Shown here one piece after another: positions 56,996 to 64,000 of a stretch of 64,000 bases of DNA (the first letter of the stretch is position 1; each line of letters opens with the position of its first letter). The notes below the pieces were generated by a model. The model saw only the letters and a program-made list of their open reading frames with translations, was not told the DNA's origin and searched no databases. The stretch spans positions 1,420,330 to 1,484,329 of the forward strand of contig NW_008705570.1 in the NCBI RefSeq assembly GCF_000186865.1, given 5' to 3'. The DNA is from Aureococcus anophagefferens (lineage: Eukaryota > Sar > Pelagophyceae > Pelagomonadales > Pelagomonadaceae). The position numbers and the translations under genes are program-made.

Positions 56996-59900
56996 ATGGG
57001 CATGGCTCGGCTGCGGCTCCTGGCCCTGCTCGCGGCTTCCCTGGGGAGCCGCGACGCGGACCGCGCGGCGCGGACGCTCGCGACGCTCAACGTGACCTGG
57101 CTCGAGGAGAGCGTGGCGCGCGGCGAGCGCTTCCTGCTGCGGGGCGGCGACGGCGCCGCGGCGGCGGACGTCGGCGGGCTGCTGCGTGCGCTGCTCCGGC
57201 CGTTCCGCGACCCGGCGCACCGGCGCGAGCCCTTCGCGTCGCTCCGCGGCGACGGCGGCGCCGCGTACCGCGGCGGCGACGCCGCGGCGGCCGTCGCGCG
57301 CCTCGTCGCCGGCGGCGGCGTCGCCGGCGGCGCAGCGTACCGCGGCGGCGACGCCGCGGCGGCCGTCGCGCGCCTCGTCGCCGGCGGCGGCGTCGCCGGC
57401 GCGTCGGCGGTGCTGCGCCTCGAGAGGCTGGCAAGCGCGCCGGGCGCCGCCGAGGCGCTGGCGCGGCTCCTCCCGCGGCGCGTCTACGACCCGGACCGCG
57501 GCGACACGGCCCACGTCTACGTGTCGTCGCCCGGCGCGGCCGCGCTCGCGAACCACACGGACGTCACGGACGTGCTCGTCGTCCAGCTCCGCGGGTCCAA
57601 GACCTGGCGCGTCTGCGGCCGCGCCCAGGCCGCCTTCACCCACGGCGAGCTCGACCGCTGCGCGGCCTACGGCGCCTCCGAGATGGCGGCCGTCGCGGAC
57701 TGCGAGGCGACGACGCTTTCGCCGGGCGACGCGCTCTACGTGCCCCGGCGGAGCATCCACAGCGCGCGCGCGACGGACGACGCGCCGTCGACGCACCTCA
57801 CGCTCGGGCTCGCGGCGCCCTGCGCGGACCGCGGCGCCGCGCGCGCGCGCGCCTACGGCCTCGGCCGGCGGCGCCGGCGGCTCACCGTGTGCGACTCCGG
57901 CGCGTCCGCGTGCCCGGCGAACCACTACTCATCCAGCGGCTCCTACGCGGGCTCGAGCTGCGACTCCTGCGACGACTCGAGCTGCGACTTTACCTGGCTA
58001 TCGTGCGACCAGTCCTGCATGGAGGACAACTACGAGTGCGACGGCGACGAGAGCTGCGACTCGTCCTGCGACCTCTGCGGCGGCTGCGCGGCCTGCGCCG
58101 CGGGGAAGTACAGCACCGCCGGGTCGGCGACCTGCGCCGACTGCGCGGCCGGCGCCATCTCCGCGGCCGGGGGCTCTTGCGTTGATTGCGCCGCGGGCAC
58201 CGCCGCGGCGGCCGCCGGGAGCGCGACCTGCGACCCCTGCGAGGCCGGCACCTACAGCGCGGTCGGCGCCGCGACGTGCGAGTACTGCGCGCCGGGCTCG
58301 TACTCGCTCGCGGGCGCGTCCCAATGCGAGTCGTGCGCCGCGGGCCGCTACGCGTTCGCGGGGAGCCCGTCCTGCTCCGACTGCCCCGCCGGGAGCTACG
58401 CGGACGAAGCGGGGGCGTCGATCTGCGCCGTCTGCGACCCCGGTCGGTTTAACAATGCGGGCGGGACGACGTGCTACGACTGCCCGCCTCATACGTACGC
58501 GCCGCTCGCGGGCGCCGACGATTGCGCGAGGTGCCCCGACGGCGCGTCGTCCTACGGCGGCGCGGTCGCGTGCACCTGTCCCGCGGGCGAATACGTCGAC
58601 GAGGACGCGGACGCCTGCGCGCCCTGCCCGTCGGGCCGCTTCTCCGACACCGAGGATTCCGACACCGAGTGCGCGCCGTGCGCCGCGGGCTCCCACGCGA
58701 ACGACGAAGGCGCGACGGCCTGCGACGCCTGCGGCGCGGGCACGTGGGCCCCCGTCGCCGGCCTTTCGTCGTGCTTCGACTGCGACGCGGGCTCGTCGTC
58801 GGCCGCGGGCGCGTCGTCCTGCGAAGCGTGCCTTCCGAACACCTTCGCGGCGGCGGCCGGCGACCTCTGCGAAGCCTGCGACGCGAATTGGATGTCCCAC
58901 GCCGGCGCGACGGAGTGCTTCCCCGACCCGACCGCGTGTCCGTCGTCCGCGCCGACCGCGGCGCCGTCGGGCGCGCCGACGGCCGCCCCCTCCGCCAGCC
59001 CGACCGCCCGGCCGTCCACGGGGCCCAGCCCGTGGCCCACGCTGTCCCCGACGACGTCCGAGCCCTCGCTGCCGCCCTCGCCCGCGCCAAGCGCCGTGCC
59101 CGCAGCCGTGCCGACGCCCGCGCCGACGTCGGCGCCGAGCCCTGGGCCGTCCTCCGAGCCCTCGGCCGCGCCGTCGGCCACGCCCTCGGCCGCGCCGTCG
59201 CCTGCGCCGTCGGGTGCGCCGTCCGCGCTGCCGTCGTCGTCGCCGTCCGGCGGGCCGTCGTCGCTGCCGTCGCCCGTGCCGACGCCGCTCCCCAGCGCGA
59301 TACCCACGCCGCGGCCGACGCCGTATCCCACGACCGCGGAGCCGTCGCCGTCGCCGACCCTGCTCCCGTCGCCGCAGCCGTCGTCCTTTCCGACGGTGTA
59401 CCCCCAGGTGACGGCGCTCCCCGCGGAGCGCGGCGTCGCCCTCACGAAGCCGGCGTCGGCGAACTTCACGCTCTTCCTCATCAACCTGAGCCAGGACGAG
59501 CTGCCGGAGCAGTGCATCCGGAACACGACGGGCGAGCCGGACCGCGACCACGCGGGCGCCGCCGTCTTCCCGGAGGTCGCGTGGTCGCGGACCCGCCTGA
59601 CGCTCGGCAACTCCATCGACGACCTCGACGCGACGGTCGTCGCGACGATCCGCTCCGCCGGGTCGACGCCGGGGACCTACACGTTCCGCTACGCCGTCGA
59701 CGCCTGCGTGTCCAACGTCGGCGACGGGGACGTCCGGCTCGTCGTCGAGATCCGCACGGAGCCCGTCGCGTCCGAGTCGTACGTCGAGTTGGGCAGTTCG
59801 GCGCCGGTGCTCGGCGAGGACTGGCGGGCCGCGGCGACCATCGTGCCCGTCGACGCCGACGGCGACCGCGTCGCCGCCGAGGACATCGACGAGGCGTCGG

Positions 59901-62320
59901 TCTTCGAGGCCGTCCTCTCGAAGCAGAAGGCGCAGACGTCCGAGAACGAGACGGTCCAGTACGTCGGCTACCAGTTCTGCACGACGACCACGAAGACCTT
60001 CCCCGAGGGCGCGGCGCTCGTCGCCGACTGCGCGACGCCCGACGCGCGGGAGGCGGGCGTCTGGGACCTCCACGTGTCCCTCAACGGCGCGGAGATGGCC
60101 GCGCTCAACGTGTCGGCGCTGTGCCCGGCGGGCCGCTACGACGCGGCGGGCTACTGCGAGGACTGCTTCGGCGGCCTGACCTGCGACGAGCCCGGCGTGA
60201 CGCTCGACGTGCTGCCCCTGAAGGCGGGCCGCTGGCGCGGGTCGCCCGCGTCGACGAACGTGCGCAAGTGCCTGAACCCGACGGCCTGCCGGGGGGGCAA
60301 CGCGACGGGCGACGCGTCCTGCCGGAGGGGCTACGAGGGGCCGCTGTGCGCCGTCTGCGACGCGGGCTACGCGCCCGCGGGGATCTACCGCTGCGAGGCG
60401 TGCACGCCCGAGTACACGCGGACCGTCCTCGCCGCGCCGGCGTGCGTCCTGCTGCTCGTCGCGTTGTGCGCCTACCTCTTCGTCTATCACAAGGCCTACA
60501 TCGAAGGTCTGGTCTTCGGGTCCATGACGAAGCGGCGCTACCAGTCGCTCAAGGTCAAGGCGAAGATTTTATTCGTCATGGAGCAGATCACGATCTTCGT
60601 GCCGGAGAACCTGCCGTCCGTCGCGCTGCCGACGTCGTACCTCAAGTACCTCGACGTGGCCCAGGTGCTGAATCTGGACGCGGCGCGCAACGCGGAGCGC
60701 ATGTGCATCACGCCGCCGAACTTCTACACGCAGCTCATCACCGTGACGGCGATCCCGATCGCGGCGTGCTCGGCGCTGCTCTTCATGGTCGCGCAGCTCA
60801 AGCTCCGCAAGCGGCGCTGGGAAGGCGCCTACACGCTGCTGCTCCTGTTGACCTTCTGCGTCTTCCCCACGGTGTCCCAGACCATCTTCCAGACCTTCTC
60901 CTGCGACGGCAACTTCGACGACGGCTCCTTCCTCCGCCTCGACTACAACATCAAGTGCGAGGGCACGACCTACGAGCTCTTCGTGCTCTACAGCGTGATC
61001 ATGATATTCGTCTTCCCCGTCGGCGTGCCGCTCTTCTACGCCTTCAATCTCTACCACGCGAGGGCGCTCCTCCGCCCGTCGCCGACGCGCGCGGCGATCT
61101 CCGTGAGGGCGGTGCTGCGGCGGAGCCGCGTGTCCGTCGCCGCGCGCGCGTCGCCGACCCCGGGGCGCCCGCACAACAAGAAGGCCCTCCACTACTCGAA
61201 GACGCGGTCGCTGAAGCTAGGCGCGCGGTCGCCGGAGCACAAGCCCAAGGGCCCGACGCTCGCCGCGGCCGTCGTCGAGTCCCGCGCGGCCGTCGTCGAG
61301 CAGGAGCGCCGCGACGAGATCGCCCGGCTCGCGGAGCTCTGGGCCGCCTACCGCCGGCTCGACGGGCGGCGCACGCCCGTCGAGGAGCTCGCGCTGAGGG
61401 AAGCCATGGTCGTCGCGCTGCACGAGATCCCCGACTTCTTCGAGCTCGAGGGCCAGGGGCACCTCAAGTTCCTGTTCCAGCCCTACGTGCCGCGCTACTT
61501 CTACTGGGAGGTCTTCGAATCCCTGCGGCGCTTGATCCTGGGCTCTGTTTTAGTGATCGTGCAACCGGGCCACCTGTCGCAGATCGCGCTCGGCGCGCTG
61601 GTCGCGTTCCTCGTCGCGGTCTTCCACGCCAAGTTCCACCCCTACCGCGAGGAGGCGGACAACGTGCTGGCGTTCGCCGCGAATCTGGTCGTGGCGCTGA
61701 CCTTCTTCGTGTCGCTGGTCATCTTCGCGGGCATCGAGGCCGACGGCTACTCGCAGGAGCAGCTCGGCGTGTTGCTCATCGCGCTCAACTTCTCCGTGCT
61801 GGCGCTGGGGCTCGGCTTCCTGCTCCACGACCGCTTCGGCATCACCGTCGAGTCGGCGTGCTACGGAGTGCTCGATTGCTGCCTGTGCTGCGTGCCGCGC
61901 GCGGCGGACGCGCGGAAGGCGCTCCGGAGGCGCGCGAAGCGGCGGTCCTACGACACGAACGTGGAGCTCGTCGAGAAGACGACGGACCGGCCGAAGAACC
62001 CGCTCCACGCGGCCCAGGTCGGCGGCGCGGAGACGCGCAGCGACCCGACGGTCGACGGCATCGACGTCGACCGGCTCGCCGGGTCGGACGACGACCGAGA
62101 CGACGGCGGCGACGACGCGCGGCGGACGTCCTTCGCGGGCGAGCTCGACTACGACACCTACGACACGAAGCGCGGCGACGACTCGTTCTTCGCCCTGTCG
62201 CCCATGGCCACCCGCAACCGCCAGCGGCGCGGCCCCGCGAAGGCGCACTTCCAGGGGCGCCACCCGGCCCACTCCGATGCCGAGGATCCCGACCCCGGCG
62301 ACGAGCCCGGGCCGACCTAG
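56996..62320 (+). CDS. Secretory cupin/JmjC-like domain fused to a Cys-rich, polytopic membrane protein
   Basis: One uninterrupted frame encodes 1,774 residues. A signal peptide (MARLRLLALLAASLG) precedes a cupin of the JmjC/NO66 type: NHTDVTDVLVVQLRGSKTW (H-x-D near 187) and LSPGDALYVPRRSIHSA (distal His near 254). Then come about ten CxxGxYxxxxGxxxCxxC repeats (about 300-640) of TNFR/ephrin-receptor type, a Ser/Pro/Ala linker, an extracellular beta-rich region, an EGF-like Cys motif (CRRGYEGPLCAVCDAGY), and, from about 1140, at least seven hydrophobic helices with a large cytosolic loop. The Cys-rich plus polytopic part resembles large stramenopile surface or channel-like proteins; the cupin at its N-terminus is unexpected. 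Function unknown. Confidence 0.8.
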   Translation: MGMARLRLLALLAASLGSRDADRAARTLATLNVTWLEESVARGERFLLRGGDGAAAADVGGLLRALLRPFRDPAHRREPFASLRGDGGAAYRGGDAAAAVARLVAGGGVAGGAAYRGGDAAAAVARLVAGGGVAGASAVLRLERLASAPGAAEALARLLPRRVYDPDRGDTAHVYVSSPGAAALANHTDVTDVLVVQLRGSKTWRVCGRAQAAFTHGELDRCAAYGASEMAAVADCEATTLSPGDALYVPRRSIHSARATDDAPSTHLTLGLAAPCADRGAARARAYGLGRRRRRLTVCDSGASACPANHYSSSGSYAGSSCDSCDDSSCDFTWLSCDQSCMEDNYECDGDESCDSSCDLCGGCAACAAGKYSTAGSATCADCAAGAISAAGGSCVDCAAGTAAAAAGSATCDPCEAGTYSAVGAATCEYCAPGSYSLAGASQCESCAAGRYAFAGSPSCSDCPAGSYADEAGASICAVCDPGRFNNAGGTTCYDCPPHTYAPLAGADDCARCPDGASSYGGAVACTCPAGEYVDEDADACAPCPSGRFSDTEDSDTECAPCAAGSHANDEGATACDACGAGTWAPVAGLSSCFDCDAGSSSAAGASSCEACLPNTFAAAAGDLCEACDANWMSHAGATECFPDPTACPSSAPTAAPSGAPTAAPSASPTARPSTGPSPWPTLSPTTSEPSLPPSPAPSAVPAAVPTPAPTSAPSPGPSSEPSAAPSATPSAAPSPAPSGAPSALPSSSPSGGPSSLPSPVPTPLPSAIPTPRPTPYPTTAEPSPSPTLLPSPQPSSFPTVYPQVTALPAERGVALTKPASANFTLFLINLSQDELPEQCIRNTTGEPDRDHAGAAVFPEVAWSRTRLTLGNSIDDLDATVVATIRSAGSTPGTYTFRYAVDACVSNVGDGDVRLVVEIRTEPVASESYVELGSSAPVLGEDWRAAATIVPVDADGDRVAAEDIDEASVFEAVLSKQKAQTSENETVQYVGYQFCTTTTKTFPEGAALVADCATPDAREAGVWDLHVSLNGAEMAALNVSALCPAGRYDAAGYCEDCFGGLTCDEPGVTLDVLPLKAGRWRGSPASTNVRKCLNPTACRGGNATGDASCRRGYEGPLCAVCDAGYAPAGIYRCEACTPEYTRTVLAAPACVLLLVALCAYLFVYHKAYIEGLVFGSMTKRRYQSLKVKAKILFVMEQITIFVPENLPSVALPTSYLKYLDVAQVLNLDAARNAERMCITPPNFYTQLITVTAIPIAACSALLFMVAQLKLRKRRWEGAYTLLLLLTFCVFPTVSQTIFQTFSCDGNFDDGSFLRLDYNIKCEGTTYELFVLYSVIMIFVFPVGVPLFYAFNLYHARALLRPSPTRAAISVRAVLRRSRVSVAARASPTPGRPHNKKALHYSKTRSLKLGARSPEHKPKGPTLAAAVVESRAAVVEQERRDEIARLAELWAAYRRLDGRRTPVEELALREAMVVALHEIPDFFELEGQGHLKFLFQPYVPRYFYWEVFESLRRLILGSVLVIVQPGHLSQIALGALVAFLVAVFHAKFHPYREEADNVLAFAANLVVALTFFVSLVIFAGIEADGYSQEQLGVLLIALNFSVLALGLGFLLHDRFGITVESACYGVLDCCLCCVPRAADARKALRRRAKRRSYDTNVELVEKTTDRPKNPLHAAQVGGAETRSDPTVDGIDVDRLAGSDDDRDDGGDDARRTSFAGELDYDTYDTKRGDDSFFALSPMATRNRQRRGPAKAHFQGRHPAHSDAEDPDPGDEPGPT
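57254..57397 (+). repeat. 72-bp tandem duplication in the cupin coding region
   Basis: Twenty-four residues (GGAAYRGGDAAAAVARLVAG plus GGVA) occur twice in tandem; tyrosine codons at 57266 and 57338 are exactly 72 bp apart and the DNA is nearly identical, with one visible synonymous change (GCC to GCA). It keeps the frame and is probably recent. Confidence 0.92.
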
Positions 62321-62327
62321 GATCTTT

Positions 62328-62861
62328 TTAAACCAGGGGCCGTCGCAGGAGGACGCGCCAGATCTTCTCGAGGAGCGCGCGCGGGCCCTCGAGCCTGTCG
62401 AGCAGGACTCGAAGCTGTCTGCCCAGAGGCGCGAAGGGCGACTGGATGCAGAGCAGGGCTCCCTGTTGCGATGGCTGCACCGCAATGTCCAGCGACGGCG
62501 CGGCGGGAGGAGCGCACTCGGGCGGCGGCGGCGGCGGCGCGGCGGGCGGGGCGCGCGGCGGCGGCGGCGCGGCCGCGGCCGTCGTGGCGTACGTCGCGCC
62601 GAGCGCGCCGCCCAGTGCTACCGAGAGCGCGATCGTGACGAGGACGGACCGCGAGGACGTTCGAGGCTTGTATTTGCCGTCAAGATTTTGAATTGCGTCG
62701 GACTTGTTCAAATCGGACAGAGAGTCCGAGCGTTCGAGAATCACCGACGTGGGACTCTCGCGGAGGTCGAGCGTCGACAAATCACTATAGCGACTCGAGA
62801 TGCTGCTCGATTGCCTCCTAGTGAGCAGCGGGGAGCTTCCCGCGCGGGGGCGGGCTGCCAT
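62328..62861 (-). CDS. Small single-pass membrane protein, unrecognised
   Basis: The 177-residue product has a Ser/Arg-rich cytosolic N-terminus (RRQSSSISSRYSDLSTLDLR), one membrane helix (VLVTIALSVALGGALGATYA), a Pro-rich stretch and a C-terminal amphipathic helix (LLDRLEGPRALLEKIWRVLL). No family is recognised. Its stop lies 7 bp from that of the convergent cupin/Cys-rich gene. The N-terminal serines look like phosphorylation sites, but this is only composition. Confidence 0.65.
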   Translation of the reverse strand: MAARPRAGSSPLLTRRQSSSISSRYSDLSTLDLRESPTSVILERSDSLSDLNKSDAIQNLDGKYKPRTSSRSVLVTIALSVALGGALGATYATTAAAAPPPPRAPPAAPPPPPPECAPPAAPSLDIAVQPSQQGALLCIQSPFAPLGRQLRVLLDRLEGPRALLEKIWRVLLRRPLV

Positions 62862-63039
62862 GACTTCGCAAGATCGTACGACGGTGCATCAGTGCGGCAA
62901 GCAAATCTATCTGGCCGACGATGCCCTGCGGTTAGCTAGCTCTGCATAACACGATGGGCGTTCAAACCGCGGGCTGCCCGCGTGCGTGCCAACTGCATCG
63001 CTGCGGCGCGTCGACATTTCACCGGAGCCGGACGCAGCC

Positions 63040-64000
63040 ATGGCGCCGGAGCCCAAGGCCTTCGGGCTGCCCGCGCCGCTCGCCGCCGCCGCGGCCCTGG
63101 AGCGCGGCGTCGCGTCCTGCGGCGAGGGCCGCGCGCCGCGCTACCTCCGCGTGCGCGTCGCCGAGTACCGGCCGCTGCGGCACGGCGACGCCTTCGGCGA
63201 CGACGCGGCCCACGTCCGCGCGTCGCTCGCGTCGCACGACGCCGCGCGCGCGGGCGCCGCCGCGGCCGTCGCCGCGCGGACGGGCGGCGGCGTCGCGCGC
63301 CGCGACGGCGTCGTCGTCTGGGAGGGCGCCGCGGGGACGCTGGACCTCGACCTCGTCGGCCTCTTCGCCGCCGTGGCCGGGAGCACGGGCGCGGAGGTCG
63401 GCGACGCCGCGTGGGTCGGCGGCCTCCGCCTCGCGCTCGCGGCGACCGTCGGCGGCCGGAGCTCCGCGGGCGAGGTCGCCCTGGGCCCGCTCCTCGAGCA
63501 CTGGCTCGGCCACCGCTGGGGCGCCGTGCGGCGGACGGCGAAGCTCCTGCCGCGGTCCGGCGCGTGGAGCGACGACGGCCGCGTGCGGTACAAGGAGGCC
63601 GCGGGCGCGGTGACGTTCACGCTGGCCTTCGTCGGCGACCTCGAGGCCGTGCCGCGCGCCGCCGTGCCGCCCCAGCGGCGCGCGCGGCTCAAGCTGAAGA
63701 TCGGGCCGGGGAGCGGGCTCCTGCGCGTGTCGCTCGCGGCGTCGGGGCGATCCGTCGAAGTCGCTTTGACGGACGCGGCCCAGACTCTAGTCCTCCGGAG
63801 CGGCTGCGCGGACGTCGACGTGCTCGCCCTCGCCTGGGCCGAGGACCCGGAGGACCGCGAGCCGTTCACGCTCGCGCTGTCCCTCGCGGCCGTGGAGCGG
63901 GCCGCCGAGGCGACGAAGGCGCTGCGGGGCTGGCCCCTGCGGCGGCGCGTCGGCGGCACCTCCAGGGTCGCGTCCGTCGCCCTGCGCGCGCGCGTGTCGA
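63040..64000 (+). CDS. 5' part of an unrecognised gene, cut by the window edge
   Basis: From ATG 63040 a frame stays open to the end of the window (320 codons). It starts MAPEPKAFGLPAPLAAAAAL, includes RYLRVRVAEYRPLRHGDAFG and WVGGLRLALAATVGGRSS, and later RLKLKIGPGSGLLRVSLAAS, giving an alternating hydrophobic beta-strand character. No known domain is recognised. It diverges from the small membrane protein across 178 bp. Confidence 0.6.
   Translation, partial: MAPEPKAFGLPAPLAAAAALERGVASCGEGRAPRYLRVRVAEYRPLRHGDAFGDDAAHVRASLASHDAARAGAAAAVAARTGGGVARRDGVVVWEGAAGTLDLDLVGLFAAVAGSTGAEVGDAAWVGGLRLALAATVGGRSSAGEVALGPLLEHWLGHRWGAVRRTAKLLPRSGAWSDDGRVRYKEAAGAVTFTLAFVGDLEAVPRAAVPPQRRARLKLKIGPGSGLLRVSLAASGRSVEVALTDAAQTLVLRSGCADVDVLALAWAEDPEDREPFTLALSLAAVERAAEATKALRGWPLRRRVGGTSRVASVALRARVS

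Noticed and set aside
1..64000. Bacterial origin of the contig
   Set aside because: High GC and dense single-exon genes look bacterial, but spliceosomal introns, IFT27, SPCS2, importin, glucosidase II beta-like and J-domain/membrane fusions are eukaryotic.

Overview
The window reads as nuclear DNA of a compact, very GC-rich eukaryotic alga, most like a pelagophyte stramenopile of the Aureococcus type. The evidence is eukaryote-only genes (IFT27, signal peptidase subunit 2, glucosidase II beta-like, importin-4-like, PDR-type ABC transporter), spliceosomal introns, stramenopile-style Ser/Pro/Ala-rich linkers next to Cys-rich repeats, and about 190-bp intron-forming transposons (introner elements) of the type described from Aureococcus. 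Species assignment is inference. There are about 33 genes in 64 kb, mostly single-exon and alternating in strand. Convergent neighbours may sit 2-30 bp apart, and one pair shares overlapping stop codons. No gene-free stretch exceeds 300 bp. GC-rich codons create long open frames on every strand, and most of those are shadows.

Layout. 1-4 kb: end of an unknown gene, a membrane leucine-rich-repeat protein, a TrmK-like tRNA methyltransferase. 4-9.3 kb: a small beta-barrel-like protein, a metallophosphoesterase split by introner A, a four-EF-hand/ankyrin protein, an MSMEG_6728-type protein. 9.6-17 kb: RNA uracil methyltransferase, secreted LPMO-like enzyme, five-repeat coiled-coil protein, JmjC protein. 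17-26 kb: phosphomannose isomerase, P5C reductase, DUF1826 protein, ABC1/UbiB kinase, prolyl-4-hydroxylase-like dioxygenase, CNNM/CorC transporter. 26-38.8 kb: J-domain protein, sulfotransferase-like protein, glucosidase II beta-like protein, a charged unknown, a four-pore-loop channel, a polytopic protein with introner B, IFT27, SPCS2 and a small unknown. 39-41.5 kb: an AGC-type kinase with introners C and D. 41.5-48 kb: a three-module ABCG/PDR transporter. 48-64 kb: AlkB-like dioxygenase, two unknowns, membrane-anchored GH28, importin, a 1,774-residue cupin/Cys-rich/polytopic protein, a small membrane protein, and the start of an unknown gene.

The main finding concerns introns. Four related elements (181-192 bp, terminal inverted repeats, 7-8-bp target duplications) each sit exactly where splicing restores a conserved protein. 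The element supplies the 3' splice site (CCCAG) and the duplicated host target supplies the 5' splice site. They occur in both orientations. Across all 11 introns that can be placed, the first two bases of the intron equal the first two bases of the downstream exon, and six of the 11 donors are GC rather than GT. This is what relics of target-site duplications would look like.

Other points: a small SH3-like domain recurs in four unrelated proteins; a TTGAAG/CTTCAA word recurs near start codons; and several otherwise intact genes carry one-base frame breaks that may be sequence errors. The genes serve diverse housekeeping, secretory and membrane roles. No metabolic cluster or operon is evident.
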